Shown: positions 25,421-35,028, counted from the first letter of the stretch. The stretch is DNA of 64,000 nt from Marichromatium gracile (GCF_004343155.1 NZ_SMDC01000016.1:1-64000), one strand, 5' to 3'. Translations and numbers: made by a program. The notes: a model not told the origin generated them from the letters alone.

Positions 25421-28400
25421 ATGTTCGGAAAGAAAGACGATAAGCAGTACAAGTATCCTGGCACCCGTATGGCGATGGACGGCAATACTGCCGTAATCAT
25501 GTGCGAGCGCGAGGCATCCGATGCCGCTGGTGCCTATCCGATCACCCCCTCGACCCAGATGGGCGAATTCTGGGCCGAAGAGGTCGCCAAGGGACACGTC
25601 AATGTCTCCGGGCAGCCGCTGATCTTCGTCGAGCCCGAGTCCGAGCACGCCGCCGCCGCGGTCACCGCCGGCATGTCGATGAGCGGCCTGCGCGCGGTCA
25701 ACTTCTCCTCCGCTCAGGGTGTGGCCTTCATGCACGAGTCGCTGTATGCGGCCGTCGGCAAGCGTCTGCCCTATGTGCTCAACATCGGTGCGCGTGCCAT
25801 CACCAAGGCCAGTCTCAACGTGCACTGTGCGCACGATGACTACCACTGCATCGACGACACCGGCTTCTTCCAGGTCTTTGCCAAGAACGCCCAGGAGGCC
25901 GCCGACCTCAACCTGATCGCGCGCAAGGTCGCCGAGCTCAGCCTGACCCCGGCCGCCGTCGGCCAGGACGGCTTCCTCACCACCCACCTGATCGAGCCGC
26001 TGCAGGTCCCCGAGCGCGCCCTGGTCGAGGAGTTCTGCGGTCGTCCCGACGACATCATCGAGTCGCCGACCCCGGCCCAGCGCCTCGCCTACGGCCCCAC
26101 TCGCCGGCGCGTGCCGCTGGTGTGGGACGTCGACAACCCGGTCGCCTCGGGTACGGTGCAGAACCAGGACGCCTACATGCAGGCGGTCGCGGCGCAGCGC
26201 CCCTATTTCTTCGATCACATCGCCGAGATCACCGACCAGTGCATGGATGAGTTCTTCGAGCTCACCGGCCGGCGCTATCACCGCGCCATGGGCTACCGTC
26301 TCGAGGACGCCGACTACGTGCTGCTCGGTCAGGGCAGCATGGTCACCCAGGCCGAGGCGGTCGCCGACTATCTGCGCGAGACCCGCGATATCAAGGTCGG
26401 CGTGATCAACCTCACCATGTTCCGGCCCTTCCCGGGCGAGCTGATCGCCGCCCTGATCCAGGGCAAGAAGGGCGTTGCGGTGCTCGAGCGCACCGACCAG
26501 CCGCTCGCCGAGGACCTGCCGATCATGCGCGAGGTGCGCGCGGCGCTGGCCAAGTGTGTCGAGAACGGCATGGCCGAGAAGGGCGAGGCGCCGGCCTATG
26601 CCGACTACCCGAGCTATGGCCGCGGCGAGATGCCGCGTCTCTACTCCGCCAGCTACGGTCTCGGCTCGCGCGACCTGCAGCCCGAGGGGCTGATCGCCGC
26701 GGTCGAGAACATGGTGCCGGGCGGCGCCCAGCGCAAGTTCTTCTATCTCTCGGTCGACTTCGTGCGCGACCCGATCGATCCCAAGGACGAGATCCGCATC
26801 CAGAGCCTCAAGGACGCCTACCCGAACGTCGGCGATCTGGCGCTGCGCGGCAGCGAGAACCCCAACCTGCTGCCCAAGGGCGCGGTGACGGTGCGCATGC
26901 ATTCGGTCGGTGGCTGGGGTGCCGTGACCACCGGCAAGAACCTCGCCATGACGCTCTACGAGCTGCTCGGCTACGACATCCGCGCCAACCCCAAGTACGG
27001 CTCGGAGAAGAAGGGTCAGCCGACCACCTACTTCCTCTCGGCCGCGCCCGAGCCGATCCGGCTCAACTGTGAGTACACCTACGTCGACGTGGTGCTCAGC
27101 CCCGACCCGAACGTGTTCACCCACTCCAACCCGCTCGCCGGTCTCGACCGCAAGGGCAGCTTCGTCATCCAGTCGAGCATGGAGGATCCGGAGCAGGTGT
27201 GGGCGAGCTTCCCGGCGTCGGCGCGCAAGTTCATCGTCGACAACGAGATCCGCGTCTTCTACATCGACGGCTTCAAGATCGCCCGCGAGGAGGCCTCCAA
27301 CCCCGAGCTGCAGTTCCGCATGCAGGGTAATGCCTTCCAGGGTGCCTTCTTCGCCGCCTCGCCGCTGATGGAGCGCTCCGGGCTCGACGAGGCCGGGCTG
27401 TTTGCGGCCATCGAGGAGCAGCTGCGCGCCAAGTTCGGCGCCAAGGGCGAGCGCGTGGTGCAGGACAACCTGCGCATCGTGCGGCGCGGCTTCGACGAGA
27501 TCGTCGAGATCGTCGACAAGCCGCTGGTCGCCGGCCAGCTGATGCCGCGCAAGGAGCCGGCGCTGCCGGTGATGCTCAAGGCCATGCCCGAGGGCGATGG
27601 CGGCATCAGCGACGTGCACCGCTTCTGGGAGCAGACCGGCTCCTTCTACGCCAGCGGTCAGGGCAACGACAACCTCGCCGACCCGCAGATGGCGCTGTCG
27701 CTGATGCCCGCGGCCAGCGGCGTCTATCGCGACATGACCCAGATCCGCTTCGAATACCCGAAGTTCATCCCCGAGAACTGCACCGCCTGCGGCAACTGCT
27801 TCACCGTGTGTCCCGACAGCGCGCTGCCGGGTCTGGTCAACAGCGTCTCCGACATCTTCTCGGCGGCGATCCTGCGCGTCGAGCGCAGCATGCCCACCCA
27901 GCACCTGCGTCGCGAGAGCCGCAACGTCGAGAAGCGTCTGCGTGCGCTGATCAACATCAACGGCGAGTCGGCCGATCTGCGTCAGCTGATGGATCAGGCG
28001 ATCCTCGAGGTGCTCGCCGAGTTCTCCGGCGAGGAGAGCCAGAAGGCCGCGCTGGAGCAGGAGTTCGGGCTGCTGATGCAGGCGCTCGGCGACTACCAGT
28101 TCGCCGTCACCAAGCCCTACTGGAGCAACCGCGAGAAGCAGCAGAAGGGCAGCGGCGGGCTGTTCAGCATCACCGTCAACCCCTACACCTGTAAGGGCTG
28201 CATGGAGTGTATCGACGTCTGTAACGACGGCGCCCTGGTCGCCGAGCCGCAGACCGACGAGAGCATCCGGCAGATGCAGGCGCGCTGGGACATGTGGCTC
28301 GATCTGCCGACCACCGACCCGGACTTCATCCGCATCGATGACCTCGACGACAAGGTCGGCGCGCTCGAGACCCTGCTGCTCGACAAGACCAACTATCTGT

Positions 28401-30367
28401 CGATGGTCTCGGGCGACGGTTCGTGCATGGGCTGCGGCGAGAAGACCGCGCTGCACCTGTTCACCTCGACCGTCACCGCGCTGATGCAGCCGCGCGTCAA
28501 GCGTCACCTCGCCGAGCTCGACGACCTCATCAACCGTCTCGAGACCCATGTCCGGCTCAAGCTCGCCGAGAGCATGGACCTCAGCAACACCGCCGCCATC
28601 ACCAAGGCGCTCGACGAGCACAAGGACAGCGACCTGACCCTCGGCGGCCTGACCTCCGAGCTCGATCAGAGCAGCGGCGCGCGTCCGGTCGACCCGGAGT
28701 GGCTGAAGTGGGTCACCGGCCTGCTCGACACCCTGCGTCAGCTCAAGGCGCAGTACACCGGCAACCAGCCGCGCGCCAACATGGGTATCGTCAACGCCAC
28801 CGGCTGTAGTTCGGTGTGGGGCGCGACCTTCCCCTACAGCCCCTATCCCTTCCCCTGGGCCAACCACCTGTTCCAGGACTCGCCGTCGATGGCGCTGGGT
28901 CTGTTCGAGGGCCACATGCGCAAGATGGGCGAGGGCTTCAAGGCCATCCGCCAGGCGCGCATGGAGCTCGAGGGGCGCTACAACGCCGCCGATCCGGCCT
29001 GCGACCTGACCTACTTCGGCTGGAAGGACTTCAGCGACGAGGAGTGGCTGCTGTGCCCGCCGGTGGTCGCCGTCGGCGGTGACGGGGCGATGTACGACAT
29101 CGGCTTCCAGAACCTCTCGCGCGCGCTGATGTCCGGCCACCCGGTCAAGATCATGGTGCTCGACACCCAGGTCTACTCCAACACCGGTGGTCAGGCCTGT
29201 ACCTCGGGCTTCATCGGCCAGGTCGCGGACATGAGCCCCTACGGCAAGGCGTGGAAGGGCAAGACCGAGATCCGCAAGGAGATGGGTCTGATCGGCATGG
29301 CGCATCGCACCAGCTTCGTGCTCAACAGCTCGGCCTCGCACCTCACCCACCTGCTCGAGGGCTATATCGACGGTCTGAACTCGCGCCACCCGGCCCTGTT
29401 CAACGTCTACACCAGCTGTCAGCCCGAGCACGGCATCGGCGACGACATGTCCAACCGTCAGGGTCGCATGGCCGTCGAGTCGCGCGCCTACCCGCTGTTC
29501 CGCTACGACCCGGATGCCGGCTCGACCTTCGAGGAGTGCTGCTCGATCGAGGGCAACCCGCAGATCGAGCGCGACTGGATCAGCTGGAGCATCGACTACA
29601 CCAACGAGGACGGCGAGCCGGCCAGCCTCGAGGTGCCGCTGACCTTCGCCGACTTCGCGCTCACCGAGGGCCGCTTCCGCAAGCACTTCCGCAAGGCGCC
29701 GCCGGAGACCTGGAACGACTCCATGGTGCCGCTGGCCGAGTTCCTCGAACTCGACGAGGACGATCGCGAGGGCCGCTTCCCCTACATCTGGGGCGTCGAC
29801 GGCAAGAACCGCCTGATGCGCGTGCTGGTCTCGCAGGAGCTGGTGCTCAGCTGTGAGGAGCGCCAGCAGTTCTGGGCGCAGCTGCGCGGACTCTGCGGCG
29901 AGCTCAACCGTATCGACCTCGATCGGGTGCGCAACGAGGCCAAGGCCGACATGGCGCAGAAGCTCACCGCCAACCTGCTGGCCATGGCCGGCGGCGAGGC
30001 CGGTGGTATCAATGCGCTGATCGGCAACGGCAATGGCAACGGCGCCAATGGCCACGGCGCCAATGGTGCCAACGGTCATGGTCTCAACGGTGCCAATGGC
30101 GCCAACGGCAGCGCCGACTGGGAGCCGGTGTGGGTGGAGACGCCCGAGTGCACCGCCTGTGACGAGTGCATCAACATCAACCCGTCGATCTTCCGCTACA
30201 ACGCCGAGCGCAAGGCCGAGATCGTCGATCCCAAGGCCGGTCCGTTCAAGGACATCGTCAAGGCCGCCGAGAAGTGCAGCGCCGCCTGCATCCACCCCGG
30301 CACCCCGTGGAACCCGTCCGAGCCCGGCGTCGACAAGCTGGTCAAGCGTGCGGAGAAGTTCCAGTAA
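25421..30367 (+). CDS. nifJ: Pyruvate:ferredoxin (flavodoxin) oxidoreductase, extra-long form
   Basis: 1648 aa against about 1170-1200 for typical NifJ. It catalyses pyruvate + CoA + oxidised ferredoxin = acetyl-CoA + CO2 + reduced ferredoxin. The N-terminal domain (AYPITPSTQMGEFWAEE, about 40-260), a gamma-type domain (SVGGWGAVTTGKNLA near 495), two 4Fe-4S motifs (CTACGNCFTVCPD near 787 and CKGCMECIDVCN near 925), MGCGEKT near 1003 and the TPP site GDGAMYDIG near 1221 with YSNTGGQ are in family order. Extra material: about 125 residues between the two Fe-S motifs, a helical insert in the TPP region, a Gly/Asn linker near 1530-1565, and a C-terminal ferredoxin-like domain (CTACDECININ...CSAAC). 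A 2-oxoglutarate substrate cannot be ruled out. Confidence 0.9.
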   Translation: MFGKKDDKQYKYPGTRMAMDGNTAVIMCEREASDAAGAYPITPSTQMGEFWAEEVAKGHVNVSGQPLIFVEPESEHAAAAVTAGMSMSGLRAVNFSSAQGVAFMHESLYAAVGKRLPYVLNIGARAITKASLNVHCAHDDYHCIDDTGFFQVFAKNAQEAADLNLIARKVAELSLTPAAVGQDGFLTTHLIEPLQVPERALVEEFCGRPDDIIESPTPAQRLAYGPTRRRVPLVWDVDNPVASGTVQNQDAYMQAVAAQRPYFFDHIAEITDQCMDEFFELTGRRYHRAMGYRLEDADYVLLGQGSMVTQAEAVADYLRETRDIKVGVINLTMFRPFPGELIAALIQGKKGVAVLERTDQPLAEDLPIMREVRAALAKCVENGMAEKGEAPAYADYPSYGRGEMPRLYSASYGLGSRDLQPEGLIAAVENMVPGGAQRKFFYLSVDFVRDPIDPKDEIRIQSLKDAYPNVGDLALRGSENPNLLPKGAVTVRMHSVGGWGAVTTGKNLAMTLYELLGYDIRANPKYGSEKKGQPTTYFLSAAPEPIRLNCEYTYVDVVLSPDPNVFTHSNPLAGLDRKGSFVIQSSMEDPEQVWASFPASARKFIVDNEIRVFYIDGFKIAREEASNPELQFRMQGNAFQGAFFAASPLMERSGLDEAGLFAAIEEQLRAKFGAKGERVVQDNLRIVRRGFDEIVEIVDKPLVAGQLMPRKEPALPVMLKAMPEGDGGISDVHRFWEQTGSFYASGQGNDNLADPQMALSLMPAASGVYRDMTQIRFEYPKFIPENCTACGNCFTVCPDSALPGLVNSVSDIFSAAILRVERSMPTQHLRRESRNVEKRLRALININGESADLRQLMDQAILEVLAEFSGEESQKAALEQEFGLLMQALGDYQFAVTKPYWSNREKQQKGSGGLFSITVNPYTCKGCMECIDVCNDGALVAEPQTDESIRQMQARWDMWLDLPTTDPDFIRIDDLDDKVGALETLLLDKTNYLSMVSGDGSCMGCGEKTALHLFTSTVTALMQPRVKRHLAELDDLINRLETHVRLKLAESMDLSNTAAITKALDEHKDSDLTLGGLTSELDQSSGARPVDPEWLKWVTGLLDTLRQLKAQYTGNQPRANMGIVNATGCSSVWGATFPYSPYPFPWANHLFQDSPSMALGLFEGHMRKMGEGFKAIRQARMELEGRYNAADPACDLTYFGWKDFSDEEWLLCPPVVAVGGDGAMYDIGFQNLSRALMSGHPVKIMVLDTQVYSNTGGQACTSGFIGQVADMSPYGKAWKGKTEIRKEMGLIGMAHRTSFVLNSSASHLTHLLEGYIDGLNSRHPALFNVYTSCQPEHGIGDDMSNRQGRMAVESRAYPLFRYDPDAGSTFEECCSIEGNPQIERDWISWSIDYTNEDGEPASLEVPLTFADFALTEGRFRKHFRKAPPETWNDSMVPLAEFLELDEDDREGRFPYIWGVDGKNRLMRVLVSQELVLSCEERQQFWAQLRGLCGELNRIDLDRVRNEAKADMAQKLTANLLAMAGGEAGGINALIGNGNGNGANGHGANGANGHGLNGANGANGSADWEPVWVETPECTACDECININPSIFRYNAERKAEIVDPKAGPFKDIVKAAEKCSAACIHPGTPWNPSEPGVDKLVKRAEKFQ

Positions 30368-30384
30368 GTCGGCCGCCCCTGGCT

Positions 30385-30406
30385 GCCCGGCGTCCTGACG
30401 CCGGGC
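30385..30406 (+). other. Intercistronic 10-bp GC hairpin between nifJ and rnfC
   Basis: GCCCGGCGTC-CT-GACGCCGGGC, 18 nt after the nifJ stop, without a U-tract. A second, weaker stem GCACGC...GCGTGC follows at about 30424-30451. More consistent with RNA processing, stabilisation or partial attenuation than termination, because rnfC continues the same operon. Confidence 0.55.
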
Positions 30407-30503
30407 CACGCTAGAGGAATGCGCACGCGGCGCCGCGTCAGGCGTCGCGTGCCCCCGTTCGCCAGACACCCCTCGGGTGTCGACCACACAGCAGTACTGA
30501 CGC

Positions 30504-31847
30504 ATGGCTCTATTCAGCATCTTTCCGCGCCGCAAGACCTTCGATCACGGGATCTATCCCGTCGAGCACAAGGAACTGACGGCGGACAAGCCGATTCGAC
30601 GCATGCCGTTTGCCCCGGAGCTGGTGATCCCGCTGGAGCAGCACAAAGGCAAGCCGGCCATCCCGACCGTGCGAGTTGGTCAGGAGGTGGTGCGTGGCGA
30701 GCCGATCGCCGAGGCCGATGGTCATGTCTCGGTGCCGATGCATGCCCCGGCCACCGGGGTGATCCGTGACATCGCGCTGGCCCCCACCGCCGCCGGCCCC
30801 AAGGCCCCGGCGATCTATCTCAAGGTCTATCAGGCCGCCAGCCAGCGGGTGCTGTTCGACAGTGCCCCCGATCTGGCGGCGATGTCGCGCGCCGAGCTCG
30901 TCGCCGCCGTGCAGCAGGCCGGTCTGGTCGGGCTCGGTGGCGCCGCCTTCCCCAGTCACGTCAAGCTCGTGCCCCCCGAGGGGCGCACCATCGAGACGGT
31001 GCTGGTCAACGGTTGCGAGTGCGAGCCCTATCTCACCTGCGACCATCGCATCATGCTCGAGCAGACCGCGGCGCTGGTGCGCGGCATCCAGCTGGTGCTG
31101 CGCGCCACCGGCGCCGAGCGTGCCGTCATCGGCGTCGAGGACAACAAGCTCGATGCCGTCGAGCACCTGCGCCGCGAGATCCCCGCGGACCTGCCGATCA
31201 CCGCCGAGGCGGTGCAGAGCAAGTACCCGCAGGGCGCCGAGCGCATGCTCATCAAGAGCCTGACCGGGCGCGAGGTGCCGGTCGGCGGGCTGCCGGCCGA
31301 TGTCGGCGTGGCCGTCTACAACGTCGGCACCCTGGCGCAGATGGGCGACCTGCTGCCCAAGGGGCAGGGGTTGATCGAGCGCGTGGTCACGGTCAGTGGC
31401 CCCGGCGTCGAGCGCCCCGGCAACTTCATGGTGCCGGTCGGCACCCCGCTGCGCTTCCTGCTCGAGCAGGTCGGGCTCAAGGAGAGCTTCGGCGAGGTGA
31501 TCCTCGGCGGGCCGATGATGGGCATGGCGGTGGCCTCGCTCGATGTACCGGTGACCAAGGCCGTCTCCGGGGTGGTGGTGCTCGAACGCGAGGACCTCGA
31601 CCTGGCCGAGCGCAAGGTCTACCCCTGCATCAAGTGCGGTGCCTGTGTCGAGGCCTGCCCGATCTCGCTCAACCCCTCGGTACTGGGTGAGCTGGCGCAG
31701 GTGCGCGACTATGCGACGATGGCCGAGCACTATCATCTCGACCAGTGCTTCGAGTGTGGCTGTTGCGCCTATGTGTGTCCGTCGAACATCCCGCTGACCC
31801 AGTATTTCCGCATCGCCAAGGCGATCAACCGAGAGGATGAGCAGTAA
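30504..31847 (+). CDS. rnfC: Rnf complex subunit RnfC
   Basis: 447 aa soluble peripheral subunit that binds NAD(H) and FMN and carries two 4Fe-4S clusters. The nucleotide/FMN-binding part has GLVGLGGAAFPSHVKL and VLVNGCECEPYLT. The C-terminal Cys motifs are CIKCGACVEACP and CFECGCCAYVCPS. Length and domain order match the standard RnfC core, without the long Ala/Lys-rich tail of E. coli RsxC. It follows nifJ after 136 bp. Confidence 0.96.
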   Translation: MALFSIFPRRKTFDHGIYPVEHKELTADKPIRRMPFAPELVIPLEQHKGKPAIPTVRVGQEVVRGEPIAEADGHVSVPMHAPATGVIRDIALAPTAAGPKAPAIYLKVYQAASQRVLFDSAPDLAAMSRAELVAAVQQAGLVGLGGAAFPSHVKLVPPEGRTIETVLVNGCECEPYLTCDHRIMLEQTAALVRGIQLVLRATGAERAVIGVEDNKLDAVEHLRREIPADLPITAEAVQSKYPQGAERMLIKSLTGREVPVGGLPADVGVAVYNVGTLAQMGDLLPKGQGLIERVVTVSGPGVERPGNFMVPVGTPLRFLLEQVGLKESFGEVILGGPMMGMAVASLDVPVTKAVSGVVVLEREDLDLAERKVYPCIKCGACVEACPISLNPSVLGELAQVRDYATMAEHYHLDQCFECGCCAYVCPSNIPLTQYFRIAKAINREDEQ

Positions 31848-31857
31848 GCCCGCCGGT

Positions 31858-31894
31858 CGCCTCGGCGCCGCGCACGCGGCGCGGCGCCGAGGCG
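31858..31894 (+). other. Perfect 16-bp stem, 5-nt loop hairpin between rnfC and rnfD
   Basis: Left arm CGCCTCGGCGCCGCGC, loop ACGCG, right arm the exact reverse complement, beginning 11 nt after the rnfC stop. Almost all G/C, so very stable, but with no following U-run. Likely an mRNA processing or stability element setting RnfC:RnfDGEA stoichiometry (inference). Confidence 0.7.
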
Positions 31895-32005
31895 TCGATC
31901 GGGCGATCCTCGCGCCCCAGGACCTCCGTTGCCCCGACCCCGGTCGGCGGCGTGCGGACCTCAGGATATTCCGGCGCCCCGGCGCCGTTGCGGTTTCGAA
32001 AATCT

Positions 32006-33049
32006 ATGGCTAAAGGCATCGAAATAAGAACATCGCCGCACCTCAAGAAGGTGTTGACGGTTGATCAGATCATGCGCTCGGTGGTGCTCGCGCTGCTGCC
32101 GGTGAGCGCCTTCGCCGTTTATCAGTTCGGCCTCAGCGTGCTGCTGCTGCTGATCACCACCACGGTGGTCGCGGTGGCCACCGAGTGGCTGTTTGCGCGT
32201 CTCTCGGGGCAGGGCAACACCGTCTCCGACTGGTCGGCGGTGATCACCGGGCTGCTGCTCGGTCTCACCCTGCCGCCGGGCTTCCCGTTGTGGATGGCCG
32301 CGGTTGCCGCCTTCGTCGGCATCGCCCTCGGCAAGGCGCTGTTCGGCGGACTCGGCTACAACGTGATGAATCCGGCGCTGGTCGGGCGTGCCTTCGTGCA
32401 GGCCGCCTTTCCGGTGGCGATCACCACCTGGACCCCGGCCTTCGCCCCGGAGCGTTTCGCCGAGCTGATCCCCTCGACCCTGACCCTGCCGTTCATGCAG
32501 CCGGTGCCGATCGACGACTGGGTCGCCGGGCTCGGGCTCGACGCCTGGAGCGGGGCGACGCCGCTGGCGTTGCAGAAGTTCCAGCAGATCGAGCTGCCGC
32601 TCAGCGACGTGTTCTCCGGCACCATCGCCGGTTCCGCGGGCGAGACCTCGGCGATCCTGATCCTGGTCTGCGGGCTGTGGCTGGCGTGGCGGCGGATGCT
32701 CGACTGGCGCATCCCGGCCTCGGTGATGGCCGGCGCCGTGCTCACCGCGCTGCCCTTCTGGCTGCTCGATCCCACGCTCTATCCCTCGCCCTGGTTCGTG
32801 CTCTGCTCGGGCGGGTTGATGCTCGGCGCCTGGTTCATGGCCAGCGACATGGTCGCCTCGCCGGTGACCGCGCGCGGGGCCATCATCTACGGCCTGTTCA
32901 TCGGCGTGCTGACGGTGATCATCCGGCTCTTTGGCGGCCTCGTCGAAGGGGTGATGTACGCCATCCTGCTCGCCAATGCCCTCGGTCCGCTGATCTCGGG
33001 CTGGACCCAGCCGCGCGTCTACGGCGCCGGCTCGCGGCCCAAGGCATGA
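32006..33049 (+). CDS. rnfD: Rnf complex subunit RnfD
   Basis: 347 aa integral membrane protein. It has multiple helices and the covalent-FMN threonine motif WSGATPLA (Thr185). RnfD forms part of the ion-translocating membrane core, homologous to NqrB. The start was set at ATG 32006 (MAKGIEIRTSPHLKK), matching the usual RnfD N-terminus; the frame is open further upstream without homology. Confidence 0.95.
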   Translation: MAKGIEIRTSPHLKKVLTVDQIMRSVVLALLPVSAFAVYQFGLSVLLLLITTTVVAVATEWLFARLSGQGNTVSDWSAVITGLLLGLTLPPGFPLWMAAVAAFVGIALGKALFGGLGYNVMNPALVGRAFVQAAFPVAITTWTPAFAPERFAELIPSTLTLPFMQPVPIDDWVAGLGLDAWSGATPLALQKFQQIELPLSDVFSGTIAGSAGETSAILILVCGLWLAWRRMLDWRIPASVMAGAVLTALPFWLLDPTLYPSPWFVLCSGGLMLGAWFMASDMVASPVTARGAIIYGLFIGVLTVIIRLFGGLVEGVMYAILLANALGPLISGWTQPRVYGAGSRPKA

Positions 33050-33083
33050 ATCGCCGGCTCCAACCTCTATCGGGCATTGACTC

Positions 33084-33785
33084 ATGACGATCGAACAACA
33101 GATCCAAACCCCGGCGCCGAGCACCCCGGCCTGGGCGATGCTGCGCACCCTCGGCGGCATCGCCATGCTTTCCGGGTTGCTGGTGGTGCTGGTCTATCAG
33201 TTCACCCTGCCGATCATCGCCGAGAACCAGCGGCGGATGACCGAGAAGGCGGTGTTCCACGTCCTCGACGGTGCGGTGGCCAAGCGCGACTTCGTGCTCA
33301 CCGCCGAGGATGCGCTGGTGCCGGCGGGCGAGGGCGCCGAGGGCGTCCATCTCTATGCCGGCTACGATGATGACGGCGCGCTGGTGGGCGTGGCCTTCCC
33401 GGGCGCCGCGCGCGGCTACCAGGACGTCATCCAGTTCCTCTTCGGCTACGACCCCGCCTGCCAGTGCGTGATCGGCAGCAAGGTGCTGAAGTCGACCGAG
33501 ACCCCGGGGCTCGGCGACAAGATCTCCACCGACGCCGAGTATCTGAAGAACTTCGAGGCGCTCGATGCGCGGCTCGACGCCACCGGGACGGCGCTCGCCA
33601 ACCCCATCGTCCCGGTCAAGCACGGCACCAAGACCCAACCCTGGCAGGTCGATGCCATCTCCGGCGCGACCATCACCTCCAACGCCATGGCGCGCGCGGT
33701 CAACGACGCCGCCCAGCGGGTGGTGCCGGTGCTGCAGCGCGAGCTGGCGCTCCTCTCCGAACCGAACCGTAGCGAGGGCCGATGA
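33084..33785 (+). CDS. rnfG: Rnf complex subunit RnfG
   Basis: 233 aa. One N-terminal membrane helix (about 22-45) is followed by an FMN-binding periplasmic domain. SGATITS with Thr196 is the covalent FMN attachment site, and STETPGLGDKIS is the conserved family motif. It is homologous to NqrC and passes electrons across the membrane within the complex. An unusual Cys pair (DPACQC) precedes the core motif. Its TGA is immediately followed by the rnfE ATG. Confidence 0.95.
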   Translation: MTIEQQIQTPAPSTPAWAMLRTLGGIAMLSGLLVVLVYQFTLPIIAENQRRMTEKAVFHVLDGAVAKRDFVLTAEDALVPAGEGAEGVHLYAGYDDDGALVGVAFPGAARGYQDVIQFLFGYDPACQCVIGSKVLKSTETPGLGDKISTDAEYLKNFEALDARLDATGTALANPIVPVKHGTKTQPWQVDAISGATITSNAMARAVNDAAQRVVPVLQRELALLSEPNRSEGR

Positions 33786-34448
33786 ATGGCTGAACTGCCC
33801 AACCAACAAGAGAGCCTGTCGCTCGACACCTTCGTGCGCGGGCTGTGGGAAGAGAACCCGGTGTTCGTGATGCTGCTGGGCATGTGCCCGGTGCTGGCGG
33901 TGACCAACACCACGGTCAACGCCATCGCCATGGGCCTGGCCACCACCTTCGTGCTGGTGTGCTCGAGCCTGCTGGTGTCGCTGCTGCGCAACTGGATCCC
34001 CAAGCAGGTGCGCATCGCCAGCTACATCGTCATCATCGCCACCTTCGTCACCATCGTCGACTACGCCATCCAGGCCATCAGCCTCGAGCTCTATGCCGCG
34101 CTCGGCGCCTTCATCCAGCTGATCGTGGCCAACTGCGTGATCCTCGGTCGCGCCGAGGCCTACGCCTCCAAGCAACGCCTGCACACCACCCTGATCAACA
34201 GTCTCGGCATGGGCGCGGGCTTCACCCTGGCGCTGCTCAGCCTTGGCACGGTGCGCGAGGTCCTCGGCAGCGGCACCATCCTCGGCATCCCGCTGTTCGG
34301 TGCCGACTTCCAGCCCTGGGTGGTGATGATCCTGCCCCCGGGTGGCTTCTTCGTCCTCGGTGCCTGGCTGTTGTTGTTCAACTGGCTGCGGTTGCGCAAG
34401 GAGCGCAGACTGCAGGCCGCCGCCGCGGAGAGCGCATATGCACGCTGA
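33786..34448 (+). CDS. rnfE: Rnf complex subunit RnfE
   Basis: 220 aa, six predicted membrane helices. The conserved Cys-containing motifs LGMCPVLAVTNT and VANCVILGRAEA match positions that, in the related Nqr complex, help hold a membrane-embedded Fe-S centre with RnfA/NqrE. It starts right at the rnfG stop and overlaps rnfA by 11 nt. Confidence 0.95.
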   Translation: MAELPNQQESLSLDTFVRGLWEENPVFVMLLGMCPVLAVTNTTVNAIAMGLATTFVLVCSSLLVSLLRNWIPKQVRIASYIVIIATFVTIVDYAIQAISLELYAALGAFIQLIVANCVILGRAEAYASKQRLHTTLINSLGMGAGFTLALLSLGTVREVLGSGTILGIPLFGADFQPWVVMILPPGGFFVLGAWLLLFNWLRLRKERRLQAAAAESAYAR

Positions 34449-35028
34449 ACCCCTGTCGCTGATCTTCCTCAACGCCGCGGTCGTCAACAACTTCGTACTG
34501 GCGCTGTTTCTCGGCATCTGTCCCTTCCTCGGCGTCTCGGCGAAGAAGGAGACGGCCTGGAACATGGGCCTGGCGACCATGTTCGTGATGCTGGTGAGCT
34601 CGGCCGCGGCCTATGGCATCAACTGGGTGCTCGGCGAGCTGCAGCTCGAGTTCCTGCGCCTGATCTGCTACATCGCGGTGATCGCCTCGGCGGTGCAGCT
34701 GGTGGAGATGTTCGTCAAGCGTTTCAGCCCGGCGCTGTTCCGCTCGCTCGGCATCTTCCTGCCGCTGATCACCACCAACTGTGCGATCCTCGGTCTGGCG
34801 CTGTTCCAGACCGCCAAGGAGTACGACTTCGTGCAGAGCCTGGTCTATGCCGTCGGCGCCGGCACCGGCTTCACCCTGGCGCTGATGCTGATGGCCGGGC
34901 TGCGCGAGAAGCTCGCCCTGGCGCGGGTGCCCCGGGTCAGCGAGGGCGCGGCGATGAGCCTGATGCTCGCCGGGCTGCTCTCGCTCGCCTTCATGGGTTT
35001 CGCCGGGTTGGGTGGCAGCCATGGCTAG
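34438..35028 (+). CDS. rnfA: Rnf complex subunit RnfA
   Basis: 196 aa, six predicted helices. LGICPFLGVS and TTNCAILG are the RnfA/NqrE Cys motifs pairing with those of RnfE. Start ATG 34438 gives the canonical beginning MHAEPLSLIFLNAAVVNNF; the longer open frame is an artefact of overlap with rnfE. Here RnfA is last in the order B-C-D-G-E-A, unlike the rnfA-first order of E. coli and Rhodobacter. Confidence 0.95.
   Translation: MHAEPLSLIFLNAAVVNNFVLALFLGICPFLGVSAKKETAWNMGLATMFVMLVSSAAAYGINWVLGELQLEFLRLICYIAVIASAVQLVEMFVKRFSPALFRSLGIFLPLITTNCAILGLALFQTAKEYDFVQSLVYAVGAGTGFTLALMLMAGLREKLALARVPRVSEGAAMSLMLAGLLSLAFMGFAGLGGSHG

Noticed and set aside
25109-30535. 1808-codon minus-strand open frame opposite nifJ
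   Set aside because: Mirror of a strongly biased GC3 coding strand; its translation is low-complexity and the plus-strand protein has full PFOR homology.
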